Part shown: one piece after another, positions 33,410-42,475 of the stretch
Position numbering within the stretch: position 1 is the first letter of the stretch
Layout of the letters: every line of letters begins with the position of its first letter
Assembly: GCF_034661235.1 (NCBI RefSeq)
Contig: NZ_CP141059.1
Location: forward strand, 496,001-560,000
Direction of reading: 5' to 3'
Origin: Nocardioides bizhenqiangii
GTDB taxonomy: Bacteria > Actinomycetota > Actinomycetes > Propionibacteriales > Nocardioidaceae
DNA: 64,000 nucleotides
Notes under the pieces: model-generated
Seen by the model: the letters and a program-made list of their open reading frames with translations, nothing else
The model's database searches: none
What the model was told of the DNA's origin: nothing
Made by a program: the position numbers and the translations under genes

Positions 33410-33888
33410 ATGGACTGGACCGGGTGGGCGCTGTTCGGACTGCTTGCCACAGGTGCATTGACCGCGGTGATGATGGCCGCCCAGCTCGCGGGGCTCACCC
33501 GGCTCGATCTTCCGCTGCTGCTCGGCACACCATTGTCACCGAGGATCCCGACCGAGCCCGGGCCGCCGGGTTCGGTATCCATCTGGTCATCGGCCAAGGC
33601 TTCGCTCTGGGATACGTGGCCGTGTTCGCTCGCTTGGAGCAAGCCACCTGGTGGCTGGGCGCGGTGTTCGGGCTGCTGCACGTCGCGGTGGCCCTGCTGG
33701 CCCTGCTGCCGCTGCTGCCGGGCCTGCATCCCCGGATGGCGTCGCAGAGAGCTGGGCCCGCGAGTACCGCCGTGCTCGAACCCCCCGGTCTGCTGGCCCT
33801 CAACTACGGAATCCAGACCCCAGCGGTAGCGATCATCGCCCACCTCGTCTATGGCGCCGTCCTCGGTGCCCTGATCGAGGTCGGCTGA
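33410..33888 (+). pseudogene. Multi-pass membrane protein, frameshifted
   Basis: ATG 33410 opens MDWTGWALFGLLATGALTAVMMAAQLAG...LLLGT; near 33530 the hydrophobic protein resumes in the +1-shifted frame as IVTEDPDRARAAGFGIHL, then QGFALGYVAVF, WWLGAVFGLLHVAVALLALLPLLPG, and HLVYGAVLGALIEVG. Adding one base at about 33530 (GGCACACC to GGCACCACC) restores a ~159-residue protein with four helices whose stop overlaps the GH15 start. Family not recognised. Spacing shows it belongs between tal and GH15 in one operon. Confidence 0.65.
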
Positions 33889-35726
33889 TGCACGTCGACA
33901 ACCTCACGCTGACGTCGCGCCCGATCGCGGACTACGGACTCCTCGGCGACACTCGCACCGCGGCGTTGGTCTCCTCGGACGGCGCGATCGACTGGCTGTG
34001 CGCCCCACGGTTCGACAGCCCGCCGGTGTTCGGACAGCTGGTGGGTGGACGACCGGCCGGCACCTTCCGCGCAGGGCCGGCCTTGCCATCCGTGGCAGCC
34101 GCCCGTCGCTACCGGCCCAACACGGCCACGCTGGTGACCACCTGGCACGTGGGTCGCGGGCAACTGACGCTGACCGAAGGCATGGTCGCCGAGGTCGCCG
34201 GGCGTCTGCTGCCCGCAACCCTGCTGGTCCGTCGTCTGTCCGCCGACGGGGCCGCCGTAGACGCGGTGGTGGACTTCGATCCTCGCCGCGGCGAGCACCA
34301 TGACCCGCCGCGGGTCAGGAGCCGCGCGGGCGAGCTGGTGTGTGGATGGGGAACCCTTGCCCTCTCCCTGGCGAGCGATCCGCACATGGACGTCCAACCC
34401 GGCCGTCCGACGTACGTCACGGTCCGGCCTGGGCACCCCGTCACTCTCGTGCTCAGCATCGCCCACCGGGAGCCACTCATCCGCGTCGGCCCAACGTCGG
34501 CCTGGGCACTTCTCGACGAAGACGGCACGCGGTGGCAGACCTGGACGGACGGGATCGACCACCAGCTTCCGTACCGGGACGCGGTGGTGCGCAGCATGCT
34601 GACCCTACGGTTGCTGACCTACTCGCCATCCGGAGCGCCGGTCGCGGCACCGACGACCTCCTTGCCTGAGGACCTGGGCGGCAGGCGCAACTGGGACTAC
34701 CGCTACGCCTGGCCACGAGACGCCAGCATCGGCATCGCCGCCTTCCTCAGCGTCGGCAAGGTTGCCGAGGCCCGAGGTTTCCTCTGGTGGCTCCTTCACG
34801 CCAGTCGCCTCCAGCGGCCGCGCCTGCCGGTGCTGCTGACGCTGGACGGACGACGCTCGCCGCGCGAACGTGAGCTAGGCGGCTGGAGCGGATATGCGCA
34901 CAGCGTGCCGGTCAGGGTGGGCAACGGGGCCGCCGAGCAGCACCAGCTCGACGGGTACGGCTGGGTCATCGACGCAGCGTGGGTGCTCGTCGACCACGGC
35001 CACCAGCTCTACGGGGAAGCTCGGCGAATGGTCTGGGGCTTCGCCGACCTGGTCGCGCGACGGTGGCAGGAGCCGGACGCCGGGATCTGGGAAGTCCGAG
35101 ACGACGCCGATCATCACGTGCATTCCAAAATGATGGCCTGGCTCGCGCTCGACCGTGCCCTTCGTATCGCCGAGACCCATCACGTCTCCGACCGCCGTCG
35201 GCGACGCTGGCGAACCGCGCGAGAGGCGATCGTCAGCGAGGTGCGCACACGCGGGTTCGACGAGGAGCGAAACTGCTACACCCGCAGTTACGGATCCGCA
35301 GACCTGGACGCGGCCCTCCTTGTTCTTCCGCTCCTCGGCATGGAGGACACCAACTCGCCACGCGTGGCGAGCACCATCGACGCCATCCGAGCAGACCTCT
35401 CCGCCGGCGGCCCGTCTCTCTACCGCTACCCACCGTGCGGCGACGGACTGCCCGGCGCTGAAGGCGCGTTCCTACCGTGCTCCTTCTGGCTGGTCCAGGC
35501 CCTCGCCCATACCGATCGCCGACCCGAAGCCGTGGACCTCTTCGAAGCCCTCCTCGACCGCGGCAGCACCCTCGGGCTGTTCGCTGAGGAGATGGACCCC
35601 GCCACCGGCGCGCATCTGGGCAACTTCCCGCAGGCGTTGACTCACGCGGCTCTCGTGTCAGCGGCTCTGGCATTGCGCGATACCGCCGCAGTGTCACGCG
35701 ACGAAGGGACGTCGCTCGAGCTCTGA
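33888..35726 (+). CDS. GH15 family glycoside hydrolase (glucoamylase or trehalase type)
   Basis: 612 residues from ATG 33888, overlapping the preceding stop. N-terminal beta domain starts IADYGLLGDTRTAALVSSDGAIDWLC; the (alpha/alpha)6 domain begins near LPEDLGGRRNWDYRYAWPRDAS. GIWEVRDDADHHVHSKMMAW holds the general-acid Glu, and LGLFAEEMDPATGAHLGNFPQAL the general-base Glu. In mycobacteria and Streptomyces, members of this branch hydrolyse trehalose; glucan substrates are also possible. No signal peptide, so cytoplasmic. With tal it suggests a sugar-recycling operon. Confidence 0.9.
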   Translation: MHVDNLTLTSRPIADYGLLGDTRTAALVSSDGAIDWLCAPRFDSPPVFGQLVGGRPAGTFRAGPALPSVAAARRYRPNTATLVTTWHVGRGQLTLTEGMVAEVAGRLLPATLLVRRLSADGAAVDAVVDFDPRRGEHHDPPRVRSRAGELVCGWGTLALSLASDPHMDVQPGRPTYVTVRPGHPVTLVLSIAHREPLIRVGPTSAWALLDEDGTRWQTWTDGIDHQLPYRDAVVRSMLTLRLLTYSPSGAPVAAPTTSLPEDLGGRRNWDYRYAWPRDASIGIAAFLSVGKVAEARGFLWWLLHASRLQRPRLPVLLTLDGRRSPRERELGGWSGYAHSVPVRVGNGAAEQHQLDGYGWVIDAAWVLVDHGHQLYGEARRMVWGFADLVARRWQEPDAGIWEVRDDADHHVHSKMMAWLALDRALRIAETHHVSDRRRRRWRTAREAIVSEVRTRGFDEERNCYTRSYGSADLDAALLVLPLLGMEDTNSPRVASTIDAIRADLSAGGPSLYRYPPCGDGLPGAEGAFLPCSFWLVQALAHTDRRPEAVDLFEALLDRGSTLGLFAEEMDPATGAHLGNFPQALTHAALVSAALALRDTAAVSRDEGTSLEL

Positions 35727-35730
35727 GGTT

Positions 35731-35752
35731 CGTTGGCGGCCGGCCGCCAACG
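35731..35752. terminator. Perfect 22-base palindrome between convergent genes
   Basis: CGTTGGCGGCC joined to GGCCGCCAACG without loop bases, 5 bases after the GH15 stop and 16 before the end of the convergent gene. As RNA it folds into the same hairpin from either strand, so bidirectional termination is likely. Confidence 0.65.
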
Positions 35753-35767
35753 GGAGACGGTTGCTCG

Positions 35768-36328
35768 TCACTGGTCCCTTCCGTCGATCAGGTCGTCCCA
35801 GTTGATAGCCCCGCGGTCGATGTGAGCCAAGCTCAGGTAGGGCAGCGGGTTGTCGGCAGCAGTGGCTCCGGACGCGACCCAGGCGGCCACAGTTCCAGGA
35901 TTTCGTTTCTCCATCTCGTCGAGGTGGCCCGCGCGCTCTTCGACGATCCGCAGCAGTTTCCGACGGGAGGTGGTGGAGTGCAATGCCCCGTAGCTGGCGC
36001 ACCATGCCCGGCACAGCTCTTCATCGGTCGCGGGCGGGGACTGCTGGAACGGCCGGAACGGCTGGAACGGCACGAACCCCGGGTTGGACGTGGCGAGGGC
36101 GCGGACCACTGTGTCCAGCTGCCCCTCCGATGGGCGAGGACCGGTTCGCAGCCAGCGCCTGACCGCGCGCACTGTCATGGGCGAGGCGAGGGCGAGCACG
36201 ACCAGGATGGACGCCGCGCCGACGATCAACCCCAGGAGGCTCACGGGTGACGCGACCGCCACCGCGACCATGCCGGCCGACGTCAACGCGATCACCGCAA
36301 TGAACCACACAACCCGGTAGGCCTTCAT
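35768..36328 (-). CDS. Two-helix membrane protein, unknown function
   Basis: 186 residues, ATG 36328. Two adjacent helices (VVWFIAVIALTSAGMVAVAV and LLGLIVGAASILVVLALA), then a soluble ~120-residue domain with a Phe/Pro repeat (FVPFQPFRPFQQSPP) and a C-terminal helical part. No family recognised. Divergent from the PucR regulator across 296 bases in which no gene or clear site is seen. Confidence 0.65.
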   Translation of the reverse strand: MKAYRVVWFIAVIALTSAGMVAVAVASPVSLLGLIVGAASILVVLALASPMTVRAVRRWLRTGPRPSEGQLDTVVRALATSNPGFVPFQPFRPFQQSPPATDEELCRAWCASYGALHSTTSRRKLLRIVEERAGHLDEMEKRNPGTVAAWVASGATAADNPLPYLSLAHIDRGAINWDDLIDGRDQ

Positions 36329-36624
36329 CGACCTGTGCAGCGTTCGGATCGGATCATGACTCCACTGTGGCGCGGTGACTTGATCCAGTCACCGGGTGTG
36401 TCCGGCTGTGAAGTGCGCGCCGTTCTTGCCGGGCAACCGCCAATTCGCTCGTGTCCTGCGGTCTGGGGCCTCCCCGCCGACGATCCGCAACGGGTGGATC
36501 GCGCGAGGCGGGGTGACGCTGCCGACCGCGACGAGGGACGTCGGGTTGAGTCGAGCGGTGGTGATTGCCGGAGGGCGGCAACGTGCCGTCTACTGTGAGG
36601 TCGAGGCCAAGTGAGGCGATAGGC

Positions 36625-37887
36625 ATGGAGGACACCGGCGCCACCCGCGGTGCGAACAGCGCGGTGCGTGGCACCGAGCGCGACGAGGAGTGGCTCGTAC
36701 GGGCAGCGGAAAGCGCGAGCAGGGATGCCGGCGGGGTGTCGGTCGCCCTGCTGGGCGACTACTTGCCGATGCTCGCCGACGCTGCCACCCTCGGGCAGTT
36801 TCCGGAGAGGTCCGAGATTGACGCGGTTCGACGCCAGGGTCGTAACGCTGCAGAGCAGGGGGTCGCGGTCGGTCGAGGCGTCGATCTCTATCTCTCAGCG
36901 GCCCGGCACGTGTGGGGCGAGCTCCCAACAGTGGTTCGTGAGCGCGACCGAACGGCGGTACGTGCGGCCGCTGAGGCAGTACTGCAAGTCGTGGACGACG
37001 CGGTGGCGGCGTTTGCCGAGGGCCACGCTGAAGCCGGTCGCGAGATGATCCGCCGCGAGGAGACCGTGCGTCGAGAGCTGATCGAGGACCTGCTTCGCGG
37101 AGGCGCTCATCTCAGCGACCTCGTCGAGCGGGCGGAGCCGTTTGGTCTCGATCTGACCCGCGCTCACCAAGTTGCCCTCGCGCAGCCGGGGGAACGGCTC
37201 TCTTCGATCGCCGCGGCGACCACCTCGCTGGAACGAGTCGTCCTCGATCGGTTCGGCGACCGGGACGTTCTGGTGGCGACGAAAGAAGGATGGGTCGTCA
37301 TCATCGCGCTCGCCGATGCGACGGGGGCACCGCCGGTGTCGGGCAGCTTGGGAACGACGGGTGACCTGGGAAAGATCGTGTACGGCGAGCTCTCCCGGCT
37401 GAGGCAGGGACGTCCCTGGCGTGTCGCGGTCGGCCGGGCGCACCCGGGGGCATACGGGATCGCCCGATCGTACGAAGAGGCTCGTGAGGGCCTCACGATG
37501 GCCACTCGCATGCAGATCGCCCGGCCGATCGTCGAGACCCGCGACCTCCTCACCTACCGAGTGCTCGCCCGAGACCAGCCCGCCCTGGTCGACCTGGTGC
37601 ACTCGGTGCTCAACCCGCTCCATCAAGCCCGCGGAGGGGCGCAACCGCTCGTCGACACGCTGGCGGCCTACTTCGACTGCGGCTGCGTCGCCACCACCAC
37701 CGCGACGTCGCTCCACCTCTCGGTTCGGGCGGTGACCTATCGCCTCGACCGCGTCAAGTCACTCACCGGCTTCGATGCCCTCGACCCAGAACACCGCTTC
37801 ACCCTGCATGCCGCCGTCCTCGGCGCCAAGCTCCTCGGTTGGCCGGACCGGCCGCTGCCCGCGGCGTCAGCTCCAGTGTCGAGCTGA
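36625..37887 (+). CDS. PucR/CdaR family transcriptional regulator
   Basis: 420 residues from ATG 36625. N-terminal helical sensor, a middle GGDEF-like PucR domain (VLDRFGDRDVLVATKEGWVVI ... IARSYEEAREGLTMA), and the C-terminal PucR helix-turn-helix (PLVDTLAAYFDCGCVATTTATSLHLSVRAVTYRLDRVKSLTG). Such proteins often activate purine, polyamine or sugar-acid catabolism. No adjacent catabolic operon is obvious, so its target is unknown. Confidence 0.9.
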   Translation: MEDTGATRGANSAVRGTERDEEWLVRAAESASRDAGGVSVALLGDYLPMLADAATLGQFPERSEIDAVRRQGRNAAEQGVAVGRGVDLYLSAARHVWGELPTVVRERDRTAVRAAAEAVLQVVDDAVAAFAEGHAEAGREMIRREETVRRELIEDLLRGGAHLSDLVERAEPFGLDLTRAHQVALAQPGERLSSIAAATTSLERVVLDRFGDRDVLVATKEGWVVIIALADATGAPPVSGSLGTTGDLGKIVYGELSRLRQGRPWRVAVGRAHPGAYGIARSYEEAREGLTMATRMQIARPIVETRDLLTYRVLARDQPALVDLVHSVLNPLHQARGGAQPLVDTLAAYFDCGCVATTTATSLHLSVRAVTYRLDRVKSLTGFDALDPEHRFTLHAAVLGAKLLGWPDRPLPAASAPVSS

Positions 37888-38065
37888 CTGTCGCGTTCTG
37901 CAGAGCCTCGGGAAATCCGGGAGACGACCGGCGCCGATTGCCGGGGTCAGGCAGGAACCGTCGCTGAAGTTGGCCGGGCTGCCCCGCTGACCCGAGAGAG
38001 CCGCATCGCTCACGATGGACGCAGCCGCGGCCGACTCGGCCACCCTTCGACGGAGGTCCGATCCG

Positions 38066-38206
38066 ATGACGCTCGCTGTCCGGGTGGCTGGCCCGACTCT
38101 CCCCATCGGCGCCTCCTCAGACGAGCCAGAGTCTCCGGCCTGGGACCTGGTGGACGAGTGGGGTCGTCAGTCGTTTCCCGCTAGCGATCCACCCGCCAAC
38201 TGGTGA
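38066..38206 (+). CDS. Small conserved protein with SFPASDPP motif
   Basis: 46 residues, ATG 38066 with GGAGG 9 bases upstream. Ends WDLVDEWGRQSFPASDPPANW; the SFPASDPP ending recurs in many short bacterial proteins of unknown role, which supports coding. Located 39 bases before the oxidase gene on the same strand, so cotranscription is likely. The rest of the 37888-38065 gap shows nothing. Confidence 0.65.
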   Translation: MTLAVRVAGPTLPIGASSDEPESPAWDLVDEWGRQSFPASDPPANW

Positions 38207-38245
38207 CGTCCTGGACCCCGGCTCCGATCGGTTGAGGGATCTCGG

Positions 38246-40039
38246 TTGACTACTACCGTCGCCCGGTCCGCCGAGGTCGGCGCGCGCAAGCCGCTCGGCC
38301 AGTTGCTGGTGCGGGTCATGACCACGACCGATCACAAGGTGATCGGCAACCTCTACTTCGTCACCGCCATGGCGTGGTTCATGGCGGGCGGCGTCATGGC
38401 CCTCCTCATCCGCTCCGAGCTGGCCTATCCGGGCAGCCAGGTGGTGAACGAGGAGACCTACAACCAGCTGTTCACGATGCACGGCACGATCATGCTGCTG
38501 CTGTTCGCGACGCCGCTGTTCTTCGCGTTCGGCAACGCGATCATGCCGCTTCAGATCGGCGCTCCGGACGTCGCGTTCCCGCGGCTGAACATGTTCAGCT
38601 ACTGGCTCTACCTGTTCGGCGGCCTGATCGCCGGAGCCGGCTTCCTGACGCCGGACGGCGCGGCGTCGTTCGGCTGGTTCGCCTACACGCCGCTGTCGGA
38701 CTCGGTCAACAGCCCCGGAGTCGGCGGAGACCTGTGGGTGATGGGCCTGTGGATGGCGGGTCTGGGCACCATCCTCGGTGCGGTCAACTTCATCACCACG
38801 ATCATCTGCATGCGCGCACCGGGGATGACGATGTTCCGGATGTCGATCTTCACCTGGACGGTGCTGATCACCAGCCTGCTGGTGCTGATCGCGTTCCCGG
38901 TGCTCGCCGGCGCGTTGCTCTCGCTCGAGGCGGACCGGCAGCTCGGTGCCCATGTGTTCGACCCGTCCCACGGCGGGGCGATCTTGTGGCAGCACCTGTT
39001 CTGGTTCTTCGGGCATCCCGAGGTCTACATCATCGCGCTGCCGTTCTTCGGCATCATCTCCGAGATCCTGCCGGTCTTCAGCCGCAAGCCGATCTTCGGC
39101 TACATCGGCCTGGTCGGCGCGACGATGGGGATCGCGATCCTCTCGGTCGCGGTGTGGGCGCACCACATGTTCGTCACCGGTGCGGTCAACCTGCCGTTCT
39201 TCTCCGGCATGTCGTTCCTGATCGCGGTCCCGACGGGGGTGAAGTTCTTCAACTGGATCGGCACCATGTGGGGCGGGTCGGTGCGGATGGACACCCCGAT
39301 GCTGTGGTCCATCGGGTTCCTCACGACGTTCCTGTTCGGTGGCCTGACCGGCATCATCCTGGCCAGCCCGCCGCTGGACTTCCACGTGTCCGACTCCTAC
39401 TTCGTGGTGGCGCACTTCCACTACACGGTGTTCGGCACGGTCGTGTTCGCCATGTTCGCCGGCTTCTACTTCTGGTGGCCGAAGCTGACCGGCAAGATGC
39501 TCGACGAACGGCTCGGCAAGATCCACTTCTGGTTGCTGTTCATCGGCTTCCACACCACGTTCCTCATCCAGCACTGGCTGGGCATCGAGGGCATGCCGCG
39601 GCGCTATGCCGACTACCTCGGCGACGACGGGTTCACCGTCCTCAACCAGGTGTCGACCATCGGTGCGTTCATCCTCGCGTCCTCGATGCTGCCGTTCTTC
39701 TACAACGTCTGGATCACCCGCAAGACCCCGGTGGTCGGCGTCGACGACCCGTGGGGTTGGGGGCGCTCGCTGGAGTGGGCCACCAGCTGCCCGCCGCCGC
39801 GCCACAACTTCGCCAGCCTCCCGCGGATCCGCTCGGAGTCGCCGGCGTTCGACCTGCACCATCCCGAGATCGCCGCGATCGAGCTCGATGCCAACCCGAA
39901 GGAAGCGACCGACGAGGCCGCCGATGCTCCGGACTCGCGCGGACTCCGGGAGCACCTCGCCCAGCAGCAGGCCCAGAAGGACGCCGGCGACCCCAAGAGC
40001 CACAGCTACAAGCACGACGAGACGGAGGATGAGATCTGA
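38246..40039 (+). CDS. ctaD: Cytochrome c oxidase subunit I (aa3-type), stand-alone copy
   Basis: 597 residues, starting at TTG 38246 behind GAGGGAT. Twelve helices of the haem-copper oxidase catalytic subunit. Ligands: MHGTIM for low-spin haem, [10 protein letters not shown] (CuB His and the cross-linked Tyr), WAHHMFVTG (two CuB His), [10 protein letters not shown] (both haem His). The Glu in GHPE marks the A-type proton channel. Reduces O2 at the membrane. No subunit II, III or assembly genes are nearby, so it probably replaces or supplements the main ctaD using shared partners. The charged C-terminal tail is typical of actinobacteria. Confidence 0.96.
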   Translation: MTTTVARSAEVGARKPLGQLLVRVMTTTDHKVIGNLYFVTAMAWFMAGGVMALLIRSELAYPGSQVVNEETYNQLFTMHGTIMLLLFATPLFFAFGNAIMPLQIGAPDVAFPRLNMFSYWLYLFGGLIAGAGFLTPDGAASFGWFAYTPLSDSVNSPGVGGDLWVMGLWMAGLGTILGAVNFITTIICMRAPGMTMFRMSIFTWTVLITSLLVLIAFPVLAGALLSLEADRQLGAHVFDPSHGGAILWQHLFWFFGHPEVYIIALPFFGIISEILPVFSRKPIFGYIGLVGATMGIAILSVAVWAHHMFVTGAVNLPFFSGMSFLIAVPTGVKFFNWIGTMWGGSVRMDTPMLWSIGFLTTFLFGGLTGIILASPPLDFHVSDSYFVVAHFHYTVFGTVVFAMFAGFYFWWPKLTGKMLDERLGKIHFWLLFIGFHTTFLIQHWLGIEGMPRRYADYLGDDGFTVLNQVSTIGAFILASSMLPFFYNVWITRKTPVVGVDDPWGWGRSLEWATSCPPPRHNFASLPRIRSESPAFDLHHPEIAAIELDANPKEATDEAADAPDSRGLREHLAQQQAQKDAGDPKSHSYKHDETEDEI

Positions 40040-40190
40040 CGAGGATCTTGCCGGTCCCCGGCAACAACCGTCGGAGAGCTTGACCGGCGGTCGCCCTACC
40101 CGGACCCGCGCCGGCGAGCCAGGGTTGGGATCGCATCCTCGGGTCAACACGGCACCGTTCGTTGTCGTCCCACAAGAGAGGAAGTCCGGC

Positions 40191-40628
40191 ATGCCAGCTT
40201 CAGACGCTGTCGCCGCTCGGCAGCCTGAGACTGAAGTCCTCCACGTGAGGCGGTCGAGCGCTCTGCCAGCGGGATTCGTCGCCAACGCTCGGGAGATGTT
40301 GCTGCAGCAACGGGCGTTCCGGATCGACCAGCTCAACCGTCTCGACTCCCCGACCGCAACGAAATCCGATCCGGCTCGCGACGAGATCGGTGCGACGTTG
40401 CGCGAAGCCGCCCGACGGGTCCTGACCTTGATCGATGCTGCGCTGCGCAGGATCGAGGAAGGCAGCTACGGCCATTGTCAACGGTGTGGCGATCTCATGT
40501 CTCTGCACCGGTTGACGGCGCTGCCGATGTCGACGTTGTGCGGCCGGTGTCAGCTCACCCTGGGGATCGTGGGACCGGATCGTGCGCGGGGACCTGAGCA
40601 TTCGCGGACGGCCCACCGTGACATCTGA
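40191..40628 (+). CDS. DksA/TraR family C4 zinc-finger protein (second copy)
   Basis: 145 residues from ATG 40191 (GAGAGGAAG upstream). The helical hairpin (LPAGFVANAREMLLQQRAFRIDQLNRL ... LREAARRVLTLIDAALRRIEEGSYG) leads into the zinc finger HCQRCGDLMSLHRLTALPMSTLCGRCQ. Better conserved than the 29.5-kb copy. DksA-like proteins alter transcription in starvation and redox stress. Lies between ctaD and a convergent regulator. Confidence 0.9.
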   Translation: MPASDAVAARQPETEVLHVRRSSALPAGFVANAREMLLQQRAFRIDQLNRLDSPTATKSDPARDEIGATLREAARRVLTLIDAALRRIEEGSYGHCQRCGDLMSLHRLTALPMSTLCGRCQLTLGIVGPDRARGPEHSRTAHRDI

Positions 40629-40646
40629 CAAGGTCGTTGGCCACCG

Positions 40647-41327
40647 TCACGCCCTCGACGTCGGCCGCACCTTGACGCAACACCTGCCGGGCTCCGGCTC
40701 GAGACGGGCTGTGACGTCAGCGGCAAGACCGTCTGCGACTCCCTGCACGAAGGATTGGTTGAGACCGCACACCAGGGCGGTGTGCTTCTGCGCCAGGGCG
40801 TCGAACGGGCAGTTGGCTAGCACCACCTCGTCATCCTCGACCTTGGGCTCGAAACCTTGGCTGCTCAACACCGTGGCTAGGCCGGCGAACGCCGCGGTCC
40901 CATCGAGACCTTCGGTGACCTGCCCCAGCGACAGGCCTTCGTGTCGGGCGCAGTCGTGCAGTGCCTGATCCAACGGCGTGCCCGCGCCGGCGCGACTCAC
41001 CGCGGCCGCCAGGATGTCGCCGACCAGGTCGTAGCGTCGCGGCGGCAGGGAGACGGCGAACTCCCGGGAGGCGCGGCGGTAGAGCTTGCTCGGCCGCCCG
41101 GCGCCGGGACCGGTCCTGCCGCTGAGGCGCCGGTACTCCACCTCGAGCAGTCCCTCTGCCACCAACCGATCGAGGTGGAAGGTCACGTTGTGCAGGGCGA
41201 GCCCCAGTGCGGTCGCGGCCTGCTCGCGTCCCACCGCGTCCTCTTGACCCGACACGTACTCGTACAACGTCCGCCGTGTGTCGTCGGCCAGCGCACCGAT
41301 ACCGGCGGCTTGCGCACCCAGGTCCAT
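40647..41327 (-). CDS. HTH regulator with Cys-rich C-terminal domain, putative redox or Fe-S sensor
   Basis: 226 residues from ATG 41327. N-terminal winged helix (ALADDTRRTLYEYVSGQEDAVGREQAATALGLALHNVTFHLDRLVAEGLLEVEY), then a linker and a ~130-residue domain with four cysteines in family spacing: ALHDCARHEG, LANCPFDAL, LVCGLNQSF and GRCCVKV. This resembles SufR and related Fe-S or metal-sensing HTH repressors. Divergent from the DoxX-folE-reductase operon with a paired palindrome between, so it likely represses both. Confidence 0.85.
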   Translation of the reverse strand: MDLGAQAAGIGALADDTRRTLYEYVSGQEDAVGREQAATALGLALHNVTFHLDRLVAEGLLEVEYRRLSGRTGPGAGRPSKLYRRASREFAVSLPPRRYDLVGDILAAAVSRAGAGTPLDQALHDCARHEGLSLGQVTEGLDGTAAFAGLATVLSSQGFEPKVEDDEVVLANCPFDALAQKHTALVCGLNQSFVQGVADGLAADVTARLEPEPGRCCVKVRPTSRA

Positions 41328-41336
41328 CTCAGCAGT

Positions 41337-41402
41337 CTAAAACAGAATTTGTTTGACACAAGAGGTCGGAAGGAGTCTACTTCGTAACATCATCTGTTTT
41401 AG
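41337..41402. promoter_or_regulatory. Divergent operator pair for the HTH regulator
   Basis: CTAAAACAGA (41337-41346) recurs inverted as TCTGTTTTAG (41393-41402), one near each start codon. The left copy lies within a tighter palindrome AAACA-GAATT-TGTTT. Both are strikingly AT-rich in this genome. The spacing (56 bases centre to centre) would allow cooperative binding and repression in both directions. Confidence 0.7.
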
Positions 41403-41417
41403 AGAAGGGACAATGCC

Positions 41418-41834
41418 ATGACCACAGACACCACTGCCGCGGAACGGACCAGCACCGGGGTCGGCGCCGACCGTGCCTTCCTGCTGCTCCGCACCGTGTT
41501 CACCATTGCGCCGATCGCATTCGGTCTGGACAAGTTCGCCGAGTGGCTCACCGACTGGGAGCAGTACCTGGCGCCGTGGGTCAACGATATCCTGCCCGGT
41601 AGCGCCCACCAGGCCATGCTGACCGTCGGCGTCATCGAGGTCGTGGCCGGCATCGCCGTCGCCGTCGTACCGCGCTACGGGGCACTCCTGGTCGCCGGCT
41701 GGCTGGCCGGGATCATCGTGAACCTGGTGACCATGGGGGAGTACTACGACGTCGCACTCCGCGACTTCGGGCTTCTCGTCGGTGCGCTGGCCCTCGCCGC
41801 ACTCGCTTTCGACCGCGCCAAGCCAGCGGCATGA
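41418..41834 (+). CDS. DoxX-like small membrane protein
   Basis: 138 residues, four helices (FLLLRTVFTIAPIAFGLDKF, MLTVGVIEVVAGIAVAVV, GALLVAGWLAGIIVNLV, DFGLLVGALALAALAF). The first helix with DKF and the closing RDFGLLVGALALA are DoxX-like. Relatives join superoxide- or thiol-stress complexes (for example the mycobacterial DoxX-SodA-SseA set). First gene of an operon: folE overlaps it by 4 bases. Confidence 0.75.
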   Translation: MTTDTTAAERTSTGVGADRAFLLLRTVFTIAPIAFGLDKFAEWLTDWEQYLAPWVNDILPGSAHQAMLTVGVIEVVAGIAVAVVPRYGALLVAGWLAGIIVNLVTMGEYYDVALRDFGLLVGALALAALAFDRAKPAA

Positions 41835-42475
41835 GCAGTACCGCAGCGATAGCAAGCGGTCGGTCTGCCGACCGCGCGGCGGCGCGGCGGTGGCGGCCGC
41901 GGGTCACGCACCCGCGGCGCGAGGTCGACCCCGGGGCGGCGGAGCGGGCGGCCGCCGACCTGCTCACCGCCCTGGGGCTGAACCTCGTCGACGAGAACCT
42001 CGTCGAGACGCCGCGCCGGATGGCGCACGCGTTGATCGAGATGACCAGTGGGTCCGACTTCGAGCTCACCACGTTTCCCAACGAGGAGGGGTACGACGAG
42101 CTCGTCCTGGTCGGGGGCGTTCCCGTGCAGTCACTGTGCGAGCACCACATGCTGCCCTTCGTCGGCGTCGCGCACATCGGCTACCTGCCGGGCGCTCGGA
42201 TCCTGGGTCTGTCCAAGTTCGCTCGCATGGTCGAGCTCCACGCCCGCCGTCCACAGACGCAGGAGCGGCTCACCAAGAGGATCGCCGACCACCTCCAGGA
42301 GGAGCTGGGACCGCACGGTGTCGGCGTCGTGATCGAGGCGGAGCACACCTGCATGAGCCTGCGCGGCGCCCGAACGCCCGGCGCGCGCACCACCACCTCT
42401 GCCCTGTACGGCCGGCTCCGCGACGACCCGCGCAGCCGCGCCGAATTCCTCGCCCTGACCAGGAGGTCGCCATGA
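41831..42475 (+). CDS. folE: GTP cyclohydrolase I (probable second copy)
   Basis: 214 residues. Converts GTP to 7,8-dihydroneopterin triphosphate. Zn ligands in VQSLCEHHMLPF and HTCMSLRGA; substrate loop GLSKFARMVELHARRPQTQERLT; NLVDENLVETPRRMAHAL is the N-terminal hallmark. The main folate folE normally sits with folP/folB/folK and ftsH; here the neighbours are a DoxX-like protein and a flavoprotein reductase under a redox-type regulator, so a non-folate pterin or a stress-induced isozyme is possible. ATGA overlaps on both sides. Confidence 0.93.
   Translation: MSSTAAIASGRSADRAAARRWRPRVTHPRREVDPGAAERAAADLLTALGLNLVDENLVETPRRMAHALIEMTSGSDFELTTFPNEEGYDELVLVGGVPVQSLCEHHMLPFVGVAHIGYLPGARILGLSKFARMVELHARRPQTQERLTKRIADHLQEELGPHGVGVVIEAEHTCMSLRGARTPGARTTTSALYGRLRDDPRSRAEFLALTRRSP

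Noticed and set aside
38117..40336. A 739-codon antisense frame opposite ctaD
   Set aside because: Arg/Asp/His-rich shadow with no domain; ctaD has all haem and copper ligands.
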